A DNA stretch of 64,000 nt from Burkholderia plantarii (GTDB taxonomy: Bacteria > Pseudomonadota > Gammaproteobacteria > Burkholderiales > Burkholderiaceae). The stretch is taken from positions 4,030,001 through 4,094,000 of the forward strand of contig NZ_CP007212.1 of assembly GCF_001411805.1 (NCBI RefSeq), written 5' to 3'. The notes under the pieces are model-generated. The model ran no database searches. It worked only from the letters and a program-made list of their open reading frames with translations, and was not told where the DNA came from. Position numbers and translations under genes: made by a program. This document shows, in pieces, positions 1-8,200 of this stretch. Position 1 is the stretch's first letter. Each line of letters opens with the position of its first letter.

Positions 1-336
1 CTGCCGCAGCCATGCTTCGAGCTTCGCGGGCGTGGCGGGGGGCGCGCCCGGCAGCGTCAGCTGCACCTCGCTCACCTGCGGCAGGCCCGGCGAGATCCGC
101 AGCGGCCCGGCGCGGTGGTTCATCACGAAGCCGGTCACGCCGAACATCAGGCCGAGCACCGCGCCCCACAGGCCGACCCAGCCGTGGACCTTGCGCAGCC
201 ACTTGATGAACGTCGCGCGCCGCGAGCGCTGCCGCCTGGCGGCGAGTTCCGTTTCGTCGAGGGCGCGCGCGACGGACGCATAACGCGTCGCGATGCCGGT
301 CGGCAAGGTCGGTTCGATCGATTCTGGCGCGTTCAC
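1..336 (-). CDS. PepSY-associated membrane protein, 5' part only
   Basis: This is the N-terminal 112 codons of a gene running off the left edge, read from a GTG with AGGG about nine bases upstream. After a 45-residue charged cytoplasmic N-terminus comes the pattern FIKWLRKVHGWVGLWGAV and then GLMFGVTGFVMNHR. That is the first transmembrane segment of PepSY-associated membrane proteins (PiuB-like), which usually carry three or four such helices with PepSY domains between them. These proteins commonly sit with TonB-dependent siderophore receptors and are thought to act as inner-membrane reductases or partners in iron release. A Fur box lies about 70 bp upstream, which agrees with iron control. 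The C-terminal two thirds are not visible. Confidence 0.75.
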   Translation of the reverse strand, partial: MNAPESIEPTLPTGIATRYASVARALDETELAARRQRSRRATFIKWLRKVHGWVGLWGAVLGLMFGVTGFVMNHRAGPLRISPGLPQVSEVQLTLPGAPPATPAKLEAWLRQ

Positions 337-361
337 GCTGTTTCCCTACCCCAAGCAACAA

Positions 362-393
362 GGGCGGCCCGCGATCACGTCGCGAGGCCGCCC
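362..393 (-). promoter_or_regulatory. GC-rich hairpin in the leader of the PepSY gene (possible attenuator)
   Basis: The arms GGGCGGCC (362-369) and GGCCGCCC (386-393) are perfect complements, with a further CGCG/CGCG pair inside. Read leftward the hairpin is followed by TTGTTGCTT, so it resembles an intrinsic terminator. It sits between the Fur box and the GTG start, with no leftward gene upstream that it could terminate. An attenuator or leader structure is an inference. Confidence 0.45.
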
Positions 394-404
394 GGTTTCC
401 AATA

Positions 405-423
405 AATGAGAATCGATATCATT
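405..423 (-). promoter_or_regulatory. Fur box upstream of the PepSY gene
   Basis: The 19-mer AATGAGAATCGATATCATT is a near-palindrome with AATGA/TCATT ends. It follows the GATAAT-style hexamer pattern of the classical Fur operator. It is AT-rich in a very GC-rich surrounding. It lies about 70 bp upstream of the GTG start at 336, where repression by iron-loaded Fur would be expected. Confidence 0.7.
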
Positions 424-429
424 ACACAA

Positions 430-843
430 AGCGACGGCGGACTCAACGTCATCCCTCGCATGACTGCATCGGGCTGTCCGCGCCGACGGGCGGCGTGACA
501 TCGGCATGACCTTCCCGTGACGGCCGGCGTGATCCGTCGGCGTGCGGGCCACGGAGACCGAGCCGCGCACCGGCTCCGGCGGTGGCCCTCACGGCGCCGT
601 CATGCACCGGGCCGGCATCGTCGCCCGCCAAAATGACGGTGCGATGTCGTAGCCGACGAAATTCGTTGTCCGATGCATTTCGGGCGCGCGGATTCGCCGT
701 GGCGGCGCTAGAATCGCGACAGCATCCGGACGTGCCGCGACCGACGGGGAATCATCGGGCGCGCAACGCCGCCCGCCTGGCGAGGCGGCACCCTCATGGC
801 GGCCGGCATGACAAGACGACAACAATCTGGGCCAGCACATTTC
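430..843. other. Intergenic stretch between the PepSY gene and the rhomboid gene
   Basis: These two genes diverge. Apart from the Fur box at its left end I see no convincing gene, terminator or repeat here. The short open frames on both strands have no recognisable domain and no good ribosome binding site. The rhomboid promoter must lie here but I cannot pick a clear -35/-10 pair. Confidence 0.5.
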
Positions 844-2475
844 ATGAACGACATCGCATCCGCGCCGGGCACGCCGCCGCTCGCGCCCGCCGCCTCGGTG
901 CCGGGTGCCGGCGACACGTTCCGCGTGCGCTTCTCGGTACAGCCGCGTCCGCCCGGCACGCCGCGGCGCGCGGGCCGCGGCGGCCTGCCGGGCAGCGGCA
1001 CGCTGAGCGTCGGCGCGGCCACCGGCACGCTCTGGCTCGACGGCACGACGGGCGGCCTGCTGCGCGGCACGCCGTTCCATCTGGCGCTGCCGCGCGCGCA
1101 GATCTTCGATGCGAGCGTCGCCGGCAAGCGCCTCTGCTTCGACCTGCACACGCCCGACGGCATCTGCAGCGTCACGCTGCTGGCCGCCGACGCCGCCGCC
1201 GCCGGCCAGATCGCCGGGCGCCTGCCGATGCAGGTCACCTCCGCGTTCTCCTCGCACGAACTCGACGCGCCCGCGCGCTTCGCCGAGCTGGCCCACGCCG
1301 AGCCGCTCGCCTGGGTCACCTGGAGCCTGATCGCGGTCAACCTGCTGCTGTTCCTCGCGATGGTCATGAACGGCGTGCCCGCGCTGCGCCCGGACGTGCC
1401 GGCCATGATCCGCTGGGGCGCCAACTTCGGGCCGGACACGCTGGAAGGCGACTGGTGGCGGCTGCTGACCGCGCCGTTCCTGCACTTCGGGGTGTTCCAC
1501 CTGTGCGTCAACCTGCTGGTGCTGGCGCGTTTCGGGCCGCTCGCCGAGCGCCGCTACGGCAGCCTGCGGCTGCTCTCGCTGTTTCTGTTCGCGGGCGTGA
1601 TCGCCGGCATGACGAGCGCGCTGCAGGACCCGATGCAGTGCTCGGCCGGCGCGTCGGGCGCGATCTTCGGCGTGTTCGGCGCGCTGTTCGCCCACCGGCT
1701 GCGGCGCGGCCGCGAGCCGGGCGCCGCCGTCGGGCGGCCGCGCCGGCTCGCGTTCGGCTTCGTCGCCTATTGCCTCTACAACGGCCTGATGCATCCGGCC
1801 ATCGACAACGTCGCGCATCTCGGCGGCCTGATCGCCGGGCTGCTGCTGGGGCTCGCGCTCGCGCCGCCCGCCGACCCGGCCGCGCGCGACGCGACGGCCG
1901 GCGCGAACCTCGCCACCGCGGCCGGCGTCGCCGCGCTGCTCGCGGTCACGCTCGCCTATCCGCTCACCCATCCCGGCGCCGCGCGCGCGCAGGAGTTGCG
2001 CTTCGCGCGCGAATACATGGCGATGACGGGCGCGTCGGCCGAGATCGGCGGCGCACTGGTGGCGCTGCAGCACGCGCCGCTCGACACCGACGCGCAGCGC
2101 ATCGCCGTGTCGAACCAGGTGATGACCGACATCGTGCCGCGCTGGAACAACCTCTATGCGGTGCTGGCGAGCCTGCCGCTGCCCGACGGGTCGCCCTATC
2201 GCGCGCTGCGCGAGACCGGCCTCGGCATGCTCGACAACGCGCGCCGGATGGCGACCACCTATGCGCTGATGCTGGTGCGCTCGCCCACCGGCGGCGGCGC
2301 CCGGGACGGCCGCGCGCCGGCGCTGCCCGAGCGACGCGCGGACGCGAAGACGGCCGCGGGCATCGAGCTGGCGATGCGGCAAGGCACGCGCCTTGCCCGG
2401 CATGGCGCTCCGGCGGCGGCCGGGCTCGACGCGGGCACGAGCCCGGCTGCGAGCGGGCCGGCCGTGAAATCATAG
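844..2475 (+). CDS. rhomboid family intramembrane serine protease
   Basis: The product is 543 residues from the chosen ATG, and an in-frame ATG at 796 would add 16. An N-terminal soluble region of about 150 residues precedes the membrane domain. Membrane segments begin near WSLIAVNLLLFLAMVM. The catalytic serine is in GASGAIFG (about residue 271), and the histidine partner lies in NVAHLGGLIAGLLLG. These are the Ser-His dyad and GxSG motif of rhomboid proteases, which cleave substrates within the lipid bilayer. A further helix and a roughly 170-residue soluble C-terminal extension follow, which is long for the family. The last codons lie in a tandem repeat shared with the downstream intergenic region. 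The substrate is unknown. Neither start has a strong ribosome binding site, so the start is uncertain. Confidence 0.85.
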   Translation: MNDIASAPGTPPLAPAASVPGAGDTFRVRFSVQPRPPGTPRRAGRGGLPGSGTLSVGAATGTLWLDGTTGGLLRGTPFHLALPRAQIFDASVAGKRLCFDLHTPDGICSVTLLAADAAAAGQIAGRLPMQVTSAFSSHELDAPARFAELAHAEPLAWVTWSLIAVNLLLFLAMVMNGVPALRPDVPAMIRWGANFGPDTLEGDWWRLLTAPFLHFGVFHLCVNLLVLARFGPLAERRYGSLRLLSLFLFAGVIAGMTSALQDPMQCSAGASGAIFGVFGALFAHRLRRGREPGAAVGRPRRLAFGFVAYCLYNGLMHPAIDNVAHLGGLIAGLLLGLALAPPADPAARDATAGANLATAAGVAALLAVTLAYPLTHPGAARAQELRFAREYMAMTGASAEIGGALVALQHAPLDTDAQRIAVSNQVMTDIVPRWNNLYAVLASLPLPDGSPYRALRETGLGMLDNARRMATTYALMLVRSPTGGGARDGRAPALPERRADAKTAAGIELAMRQGTRLARHGAPAAAGLDAGTSPAASGPAVKS

Positions 2476-2748
2476 CGAGGCATTCAGCGCCGCGACTGCG
2501 GCAGCGCCGGGAAGCCGGGCGGCACGGGGCACGAGGCGAGCGCAAGCCCGGCCGCGAGCGGGCCGGCCGGCCGTGAAATCGTGGCGAGGCATTCAGCGCC
2601 GCGGCTGCGACAGCGCCGGGAAGCCGGGCGGCACGGGACTCGAGGCGAGCGCAAGCCCGACCGCGAGCGGGCCGGCCGTGAAATCGCAGACGGCGTAGCG
2701 AAGGCTCAGCGCCGCGGCTGCGGCAGCGCCGGGAAGGCGGGCGGCGCG
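2439..2748. repeat. tandem repeat, period 105-109 bp, about 2.8 copies
   Basis: Copies align on GTGAAATC at 2464, 2573 and 2678 (spacing 109 and 105), with a partial left copy from about 2439. Within each unit the blocks CAGCGCCG.GGCTGCG, GCGCCGGGAAGCCGGGCGGC and GCGAGCGGGCCGGCC recur with few changes. The 4-bp spacing difference is one GGCC unit. The first copy includes the end of the rhomboid gene and the last includes the 3' end of the leftward FlhB-like gene. The array therefore probably arose by duplication of that gene's tail. Confidence 0.85.
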
Positions 2749-3059
2749 GGCGGCCCGTCCGCGCCCTTGTTGCTCTCGGCGCCGGCCACGTCGGCCCGCT
2801 CGAGCGCGTAAAGCCAGGCGAGCAACTCGGCCACGGCGCGGTACAGCGCCGGCGGGATCCGGTCGTCGAGATCGACCTGCATCAGCAGCGACACCATCTC
2901 GGGCGCCGTGTGGACGTACAGCCCCGATTCACGCGCACGCGCGACGATCATCTCGGCAACCAGCCCGTAGCCCTTGGCCACCACGCGCGGTGCCGCGTCG
3001 CCGCCCTTCGGGTCGTAGACCAGCGCGGCCGCGGTGCGGCGCTTGTCGGCGCCGCTCAC
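2706..3059 (-). CDS. stand-alone FlhB C-terminal domain protein (type III export switch homologue)
   Basis: This 117-residue protein starts at a GTG whose GTGA overlaps the stop of the gene upstream, indicating translational coupling. Residues 10-75 match the part of FlhB/YscU-type switch proteins that follows the self-cleavage site: ALVYDPKG, then APRVVAKGYGLVAEMI, then a helix ending IPPALYRAVAELLAWLY. The membrane domain and the NPTH cleavage motif are absent, so it resembles the product left after cleavage. FlhB-like fragments of this kind occur beside flagellar genes and may support or replace the FlhB C-terminal domain in switching export from hook to filament; here that role is inferred. 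The tail is Ala/Pro-rich and its 3' end lies in the tandem repeat. Confidence 0.8.
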   Translation of the reverse strand: MSGADKRRTAAALVYDPKGGDAAPRVVAKGYGLVAEMIVARARESGLYVHTAPEMVSLLMQVDLDDRIPPALYRAVAELLAWLYALERADVAGAESNKGADGPPAPPAFPALPQPRR

Positions 3060-4558
3060 AGCCACGCTCCGTCGTCGTGCAGGCCGAACTCGTCGATGTC
3101 GTCGAAATCGCCGAGATCGAAACCCGAGGACGACGCGCGCGGCTTCGCGTCGGCGCTGGCGCGCTGCGCGGCGGCGGCCTGCCCGTAGGCGGCGGCCGCC
3201 GCGCGCGTGGCCGCCGTGTCGAACGCGTCCGGCGCGATCTCGACCGACCGGATCGACAGCCCGCCCAGTTCGAGCCCCGAGGCCAGCAGCCGCTGTCGCA
3301 GCGCGTCGCCCTGCGCGTTGAGCTTCGCGGCGCCCGCTTCGTTGGCGCGCAGCCGCGCGACCACCTGCGAGCCGGTCAGCACCAGTTCCGCATCGACCGT
3401 GCCGAGCGTCGGCAGCGCCAGCACCAGGCGGGTGCGCCATGCGATCGGCGCCTCGGCCGGGGCGCCCTGGCCGCCGTCCGGCTCGACGCTCCAGTCGAGC
3501 CGCGCGCCCGGCCAGGCCTCGCCGGCCCAGCGGAACTGCTCCGTGGCGAGCAGATCGAGCTGCTGGCGCACCAGCGGCAGCGTTGCCGGATGCACGGTGG
3601 CCATCGCCGCGGCGGTGTTCGTCGATGCGTCGGCGCCGTTCTGGCCCGGCGCCATGCCGTCGGGCTGGCCCGCGGTGGCGGCGAACAGCCGGCCGGCGGC
3701 CTCGTCGGCCGCGAACGACGCATAGGCGTGCGCGCCGCTCGCGCCGAACTGGCCCGGCGCCGCCTGTCGCGCGTCCTGCGCCGGCGCCTGGCCGGGCGCG
3801 CCGGAGGCCGGCGCGGCGGGCCGATTGCCGTCGCCGGACGCGGGCGTGCCGGCGCCGCGCGTCAGCTGCGTCTGCGGCTCCTGCGCGAGATCGGCGGTGG
3901 TGCGCTGGCCCGAAAGCCATTGCGAGAGATGGGATTCGTAGAACAGGCCGCTGCTGGAGACGGCGCGCGAGAGCGCCGCGGCCAGCGCGGCGACGCTCGC
4001 CTCGGTGACGCCCGGCAGCACCGGCGCGGCGCCGGAGGCCGCGGCGGTCGAACCGGCCGAGGCAGAGGCGGACGTGCCCGGGGCGGACGTATCCGAGGCA
4101 GGGTTGCCGGCCGCGCCGGATGCCGTCGCGGCCGAGCCGGCCGGCATCCCCGTCTGAGGAGCACCCGTCTGAGGGGCCCCCGGGGGCGGCGTGGCGCCGC
4201 CGGAAGCGGCGAAAGCGGCAGCCGCAGCCGCAGCCGCGTCGGCGGCGGCCTGCGCGGCCGGATCGAGCACGGGCGGCCCGGCCAGCAGCGGCAGGCTGCC
4301 GATCACCACCGGCGTGGCGTCGCCGCCATAACGGGAAATCGCGTCGAGCGTCAGCGCGACGCTCGACAGGTCGGTCTGCACGGAAGCCGCGGGCGGGCTC
4401 GGCGGGGTAGGCGGCAGCGGCGCCTGGGCGGCGCCGCGGGTGGCGCCCGTCGAGACGCCGACCTGGGTGGCCGCCGCGCCGGCCGACACGCCGCCCTCGA
4501 GCAGGCTGTCGATCCGGCTGGCGAGCATGGCGGCGGTAACGGCGTCGATCCCGGTCAT
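3056..4558 (-). CDS. flagellar hook-length control protein (FliK-like), second copy in the cluster
   Basis: The product is 500 residues, read from an ATG preceded by GGGGAA. Residues 1-250 are mostly low-complexity Ala/Pro/Gly, as in the ruler part of FliK. The C-terminal third is ordered, with LPLVRQQLDLLATEQFRW, then a beta-rich stretch with RLVLALPTLGTVDAELVLTG and QVVARLRANEAGAAKL. This resembles the FliK C-terminal domain that contacts the export switch. The next gene, overlapping by 4 bp, is an isolated FlhB C-terminal domain, so a ruler-like protein and its natural partner are encoded together. A conventional fliK lies at 11810 in the other arm, so this one is either a second ruler or an assistant. 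The family call rests on the C-terminal pattern and context. Confidence 0.7.
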   Translation of the reverse strand: MTGIDAVTAAMLASRIDSLLEGGVSAGAAATQVGVSTGATRGAAQAPLPPTPPSPPAASVQTDLSSVALTLDAISRYGGDATPVVIGSLPLLAGPPVLDPAAQAAADAAAAAAAAFAASGGATPPPGAPQTGAPQTGMPAGSAATASGAAGNPASDTSAPGTSASASAGSTAAASGAAPVLPGVTEASVAALAAALSRAVSSSGLFYESHLSQWLSGQRTTADLAQEPQTQLTRGAGTPASGDGNRPAAPASGAPGQAPAQDARQAAPGQFGASGAHAYASFAADEAAGRLFAATAGQPDGMAPGQNGADASTNTAAAMATVHPATLPLVRQQLDLLATEQFRWAGEAWPGARLDWSVEPDGGQGAPAEAPIAWRTRLVLALPTLGTVDAELVLTGSQVVARLRANEAGAAKLNAQGDALRQRLLASGLELGGLSIRSVEIAPDAFDTAATRAAAAAYGQAAAAQRASADAKPRASSSGFDLGDFDDIDEFGLHDDGAWL

Positions 4559-4852
4559 CGTGATTCCCCGCGCGGCGCGCGGCCGGCATCTATCGGTGTG
4601 GCGGCCGCCGTCTGCGCGGCGAACGCGTATCCATCCAACGCAACGCGCGGCCACCGACCGGGCGGCGCGCCGATCACGGCCCTCGCCAACCCCATGCCGC
4701 CCGTTGCGCCCCCCATCGCCGGCTTCGTGGCCGGCGGCACCGCTCGCCGGCGCGGGCGCGCGGCGAACCGCCCGGCCACGCTGCCGGCCCTGCCATCCCG
4801 TCGAATCCGCCCGCGCCCGCACCGCGGCGCGGCAGTGCCGGCGCATCCGTGT

Positions 4853-5185
4853 TCAGCGACGCGCCTGGTAGATATCCTTCAGCATCCGCGTCGAGCGGCC
4901 CGCCTCGAACAGCGCCGACAGCCGCGCGACTTCCGGGCTCGCGAGATCGCGGATCGCCGCGTCGTCGGCGAGGATCCGGCGGATCAGCGAATATTTGTGC
5001 CCGCGCTCGGCGGGGTCCAGCAAGACGCCTTCCTCGGCGGCCTTCAGGCCGTCGACGAGCGTCTGGTACTCGGCCTGCAGCCCGTCGACCGCCGGCCAGT
5101 CGGCGCCGCGCGCGGCCGCGAGCATCCGGCGGGATACGTCCGCGATCGCCTCGTAGCGAGCGAGATAGGCTGCCTTGCGATTCAT
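4853..5185 (-). CDS. fliT: flagellar protein FliT, export chaperone
   Basis: This is a small, mostly helical protein of 110 residues directly after fliS. The two overlap as ATGA. FliT binds the filament cap protein FliD and, in enterobacteria, also feeds back on the flagellar master regulator. Here the size, the helical pattern (YLARYEAIADVSRRMLAAAR, then DWPAVDGLQAEYQTLVDGL) and the position after fliS support the call. Transcription is presumably from the sigma-28 promoter ahead of fliS. Sequence conservation in FliT is low, so context carries much of the weight. Confidence 0.8.
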   Translation of the reverse strand: MNRKAAYLARYEAIADVSRRMLAAARGADWPAVDGLQAEYQTLVDGLKAAEEGVLLDPAERGHKYSLIRRILADDAAIRDLASPEVARLSALFEAGRSTRMLKDIYQARR

Positions 5186-5619
5186 CGAGTCACTTCCGGC
5201 TGGGCTTGTGGCGTCATCATCCGGGCGACTTCGGGGCCAATGCCGGCCCAGGCTTCCTCGAGCGTCGCGAGCAGGCCGTCCACTTCCAGCAGGATCGCGT
5301 CGTTGGCGCTCACGTTCGCCTCCAGCAGGCGGCGCAGCATGTACGAATACAGCGCGTTGAGGCGCTCGGCGATCTCGCCGCCGGCCTTCACGTCGAGCGA
5401 CTGCTGCAGGCCGCTCTCGATGATACGCATCGACTTGCTGATCGACTCGCCGCGCGCCGCCACGTTGCCCGAGGCCAGGTGCAGACGAGCGTGGACGATC
5501 GCCTTGCGCGCGCCTTCGTACAGCATCGCGATCAGCCGGTGCGGGGACGCGCCCATCACCCCTGTCTCGACGCCGACGCGCGCGTAGGCACTGGCTCCAG
5601 CGTGTCCTGGGGAAAACAT
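5182..5619 (-). CDS. fliS: flagellin export chaperone FliS
   Basis: The product is 145 residues, close to the usual FliS length. The N-terminal YARVGVETGVMGASPHRLI matches the signature in which FliS proteins carry a Y...V.T.SP.+L. block, followed by a four-helix bundle. FliS binds the C-terminus of flagellin in the cytosol, keeps it unpolymerised and brings it to the export gate. The ATG is preceded by AGGAGG. A near-consensus sigma-28 promoter lies about 80 bp upstream, so the gene belongs to the late flagellar class, and it is coupled to fliT by a 4-bp overlap. Confidence 0.92.
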   Translation of the reverse strand: MFSPGHAGASAYARVGVETGVMGASPHRLIAMLYEGARKAIVHARLHLASGNVAARGESISKSMRIIESGLQQSLDVKAGGEIAERLNALYSYMLRRLLEANVSANDAILLEVDGLLATLEEAWAGIGPEVARMMTPQAQPEVTR

Positions 5620-5698
5620 GGTGGCCCTCCTGTAGTGCGTTCGTGTCTATGCGGGAAGCCCGTCGCGACGGCATGCATCGCGCGGGCTATTACCGGCG

Positions 5699-5725
5699 TT
5701 ATCGGTAAGGACGGGGAAAGCTTTA
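5699..5725 (-). promoter_or_regulatory. sigma-28 (FliA) promoter for fliST
   Basis: Read leftward, TAAAGCTT is followed after exactly 11 bases by ACCGATAA. The FliA consensus is TAAAGTTT-N11-GCCGATAA, so 14 of 16 positions match at the correct spacing. It lies between fliE and fliS and points into fliS. Confidence 0.85.
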
Positions 5726-5761
5726 GCGCGTCGACGGCGCGGGGGGTGCGCCGTTTGGGGG

Positions 5762-6100
5762 TCAGACCGACATCTGCATGATGTCGTTGTACGCGCTGAC
5801 GAGCTTGTTGCGCACCTGCAGGCCGAACTGGAGGCCGATATTGGCCTTTTGTCCGTCGATCATGACATCGTTCAGCGACACGTTCGGCGCGCCGAGTTCG
5901 AACGCCTTGGCCTCGCCGGCGGCGGTGGCCTGGGCCTCGCTGATCCGGTCGAGCGACGATTTCAGCGCGCCCGCGAAGCTGCTCGCGGTGGCCGCGCCGT
6001 TGCCGGCCAGCGCGGCGCCGGACGTGCTGCCTGCGGCCTGGGCCGCCATCGCCTGCATTTGTTGCAGCGCCGAAGCAATACCGTTGACGGGCGCAGTCAT
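5762..6100 (-). CDS. fliE: flagellar hook-basal body protein FliE
   Basis: The product is 112 residues, of typical FliE size. The conserved C-terminus is present: [20 protein letters not shown] followed by [20 protein letters not shown]. FliE sits between the MS ring and the rod and is among the first proteins exported. The gene diverges from fliF across a 303-bp region, the common arrangement in Burkholderia. It lies upstream of fliS, but a separate sigma-28 promoter after it suggests fliE is made earlier than fliST. Confidence 0.95.
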   Translation of the reverse strand: MTAPVNGIASALQQMQAMAAQAAGSTSGAALAGNGAATASSFAGALKSSLDRISEAQATAAGEAKAFELGAPNVSLNDVMIDGQKANIGLQFGLQVRNKLVSAYNDIMQMSV

Positions 6101-6403
6101 GGGGTCTCCGCAGAAGGATTCGGGAAAAACACGGGAAAAGGAGCCGGCGTCGGCCGGGAAATCGGTCCGGCCCTCGAACCACCTTGCCATGCCAGCACCG
6201 GCTCGGTGCTGGCGCGCGCGCGGCGGCGACGAAATGCCGGATTGCGACCAAGCATAGCAAGCGCCCGGCACGCGAAGCGGGTGAAGTACGGGGAAAACTC
6301 GGCTCTGTTCCCCCGATCGCCACTGGACGCCGACCGGATAATCGGATCGTGTCATTGTCCGTCCGCTCGTCGAGCGGCAGCCCGCTGTGGAGAACCCCGA
6401 CGC
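6101..6403. other. divergent fliE/fliF promoter region
   Basis: This spacer must hold the promoters of both flagellar arms. I see a perfect 9-bp-arm hairpin, CCAGCACCG-GCT-CGGTGCTGG, at 6192-6212, and an isolated GATAAT at 6337-6342. I searched for sigma-54 (GG-N10-GC) and sigma-28 elements and found none that I would call. The hairpin would be in the fliE leader if transcription starts to its right. Confidence 0.5.
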
Positions 6404-8200
6404 ATGGATTCGCAGGCCAACTCGCTGATCAACCCAGACGCGCGCAACGCCGTCGCCGGCACGTCGCCGAACGCGACCGCCGCGGCCGGCACGTTGCCGG
6501 GCGCCGGCGCGGGCGGCGCGGACTTCGGCATGGGCGGTTTCGCCGAACGCTTCTCCGGGTTGCCCGGTCTGTCGCGGATGCGTACCAACCCGAAACTGCC
6601 GTTCGTCATCATCACCGCGCTGGCGATCGCCGCGATCGTCGCCCTGGTGCTCTGGAGCCGCGCGCCCGACTACAAGGTGCTGTACAGCAACCTGTCGGAC
6701 CGCGACGGCGGCGCGATCATTACCGCACTGCAGCAAGCCAACATTCCCTATCAGTTCGCCGACGCCGGCGGCGCGATCCTGGTGCCGGCCAGCCAGGTCC
6801 ACGAAACCCGCCTGAAGCTGGCCGCGATGGGCCTGCCCAAGGGCGGCTCGGTCGGCTTCGAGCTGATGGACAACCAGAAGTTCGGCATCAGCCAGTTCGC
6901 CGAGCAGGTCAACTACCAGCGCGCGCTCGAGGGCGAGCTGGAACGCACCATCGCCTCGATCAACGCGGTGCGCAGCGCGCGCGTGCATCTGGCGATCCCG
7001 AAGCCGTCGGTGTTCGTGCGCGACCGCGAGGCGCCGAGCGCGTCGGTGTTCATCGATCTCTACCCGGGCCGCGTGCTCGACGACGGCCAGGTGCTCGCGA
7101 TCACGCGCATGGTGGCCTCGGGCGTGCCCGACATGCCGGCCAAGAACGTCACGATCGTCGACCAGGACGGCAACCTGCTGAGCCAGCAGCCGTCGTCGTC
7201 GGGGCTCGACGCGAACCAGCTCAAGTACGTGCAGCAGGTCGAGCGCAACACGCAGAAGCGCATCGACGCGATCCTCGCGCCGATGTTCGGCGCCGGCAAC
7301 ACGCGCTCGCAGGTCAGCGCCGACATCGACTTCACGAAAAGCGAGCAGACCTCGGAGAGCTACGCGCCGAACGGCACCCAGCAGCAGGCGGCGATCCGCA
7401 GCCAGCAGACCTCGTCGTCCACCGAGAACGCGCAGAGCGGCGCGGGCGGCGTGCCCGGCGCGTTGTCGAACACGCCGCCGCAGCCGGCCTCGGCGCCGAT
7501 CACGGGCGCGAGCGGCGCGGCCGGCACGCCGCCCACGCCGATCAGCGACCGCAAGGACTCGACCACCAACTACGAGCTCGACAAGACGGTGCGCCACACC
7601 GAGGCGCCGACGGGCGGCATCAAGCGGCTGTCGGTGGCCGTGGTGGTCAACGACCTGCCGGTGGTGGACGCCAAGGGCCACGTGACGATGCAGCCGCTCA
7701 CGGCCGACAAGCTCAAGCAGGTCGAGCAGCTCGTGAAGGACGCGATGGGCTACGACGAGAAGCGCGGCGACTCGGTGAACGTGGTCAACAGCGTGTTCAC
7801 CACCACCGCCGATCCGCTCGCCAACCTGCCGTGGTGGCGCCAGCCCGACATGATCGCGCTGGCCAAGGACGCCGCGAAGTGGCTCGGCATCGCCGTGGCG
7901 GCCGCCGCGCTGTACTTCATGTTCGTGCGCCCGGCCATGCGCCGCGCGTTCCCGCCGCCGGAGCCGGTGGTCGCGAGCCCGGCGCTGGCCGCGCTGGGCG
8001 GCCCCGACGAGCCCGCGCTCGACGGCCTGCCGGCGCCCGACTCGGTGGTTGCCGAGGACTCGCCCGAGGCGGCGCTGCTGGCGTTCGAGGCCGACAAGCA
8101 CCGCTATGAACGCAACCTAGACTACGCGAAGATGATCGCTCGGCAGGATCCGAAGATCGTCGCGACGGTCGTCAAGAACTGGGTGTCCGATGAGCGCTGA
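6404..8200 (+). CDS. fliF: flagellar MS-ring protein FliF
   Basis: The 598-residue product has the family layout. One transmembrane helix follows the N-terminal tail (about 66-86, [20 protein letters not shown]). A large periplasmic YscJ/FliF-type region follows, with [12 protein letters not shown] and [13 protein letters not shown] low-complexity spacer comes next, then a second helix (about 492-508) and a cytoplasmic tail ending in the FliG-binding segment [20 protein letters not shown]. FliF forms the MS ring, the base on which the basal body, C-ring and export gate assemble. The stop lies 11 bp inside fliG, so the two are translationally coupled. Confidence 0.97.
   Translation: MDSQANSLINPDARNAVAGTSPNATAAAGTLPGAGAGGADFGMGGFAERFSGLPGLSRMRTNPKLPFVIITALAIAAIVALVLWSRAPDYKVLYSNLSDRDGGAIITALQQANIPYQFADAGGAILVPASQVHETRLKLAAMGLPKGGSVGFELMDNQKFGISQFAEQVNYQRALEGELERTIASINAVRSARVHLAIPKPSVFVRDREAPSASVFIDLYPGRVLDDGQVLAITRMVASGVPDMPAKNVTIVDQDGNLLSQQPSSSGLDANQLKYVQQVERNTQKRIDAILAPMFGAGNTRSQVSADIDFTKSEQTSESYAPNGTQQQAAIRSQQTSSSTENAQSGAGGVPGALSNTPPQPASAPITGASGAAGTPPTPISDRKDSTTNYELDKTVRHTEAPTGGIKRLSVAVVVNDLPVVDAKGHVTMQPLTADKLKQVEQLVKDAMGYDEKRGDSVNVVNSVFTTTADPLANLPWWRQPDMIALAKDAAKWLGIAVAAAALYFMFVRPAMRRAFPPPEPVVASPALAALGGPDEPALDGLPAPDSVVAEDSPEAALLAFEADKHRYERNLDYAKMIARQDPKIVATVVKNWVSDER

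Noticed and set aside
346..570. A 74-residue minus frame over the Fur box region
   Set aside because: It runs through the Fur operator and the leader hairpin, has no ribosome binding site and no recognisable pattern.
589..2403. A 604-codon open frame on the minus strand opposite the rhomboid gene
   Set aside because: It is an antisense shadow. The plus strand encodes a complete rhomboid with catalytic motifs, and the minus frame has Arg/Ala/Gly composition without domains. The same applies to other long opposite-strand frames, such as 5762-8101.
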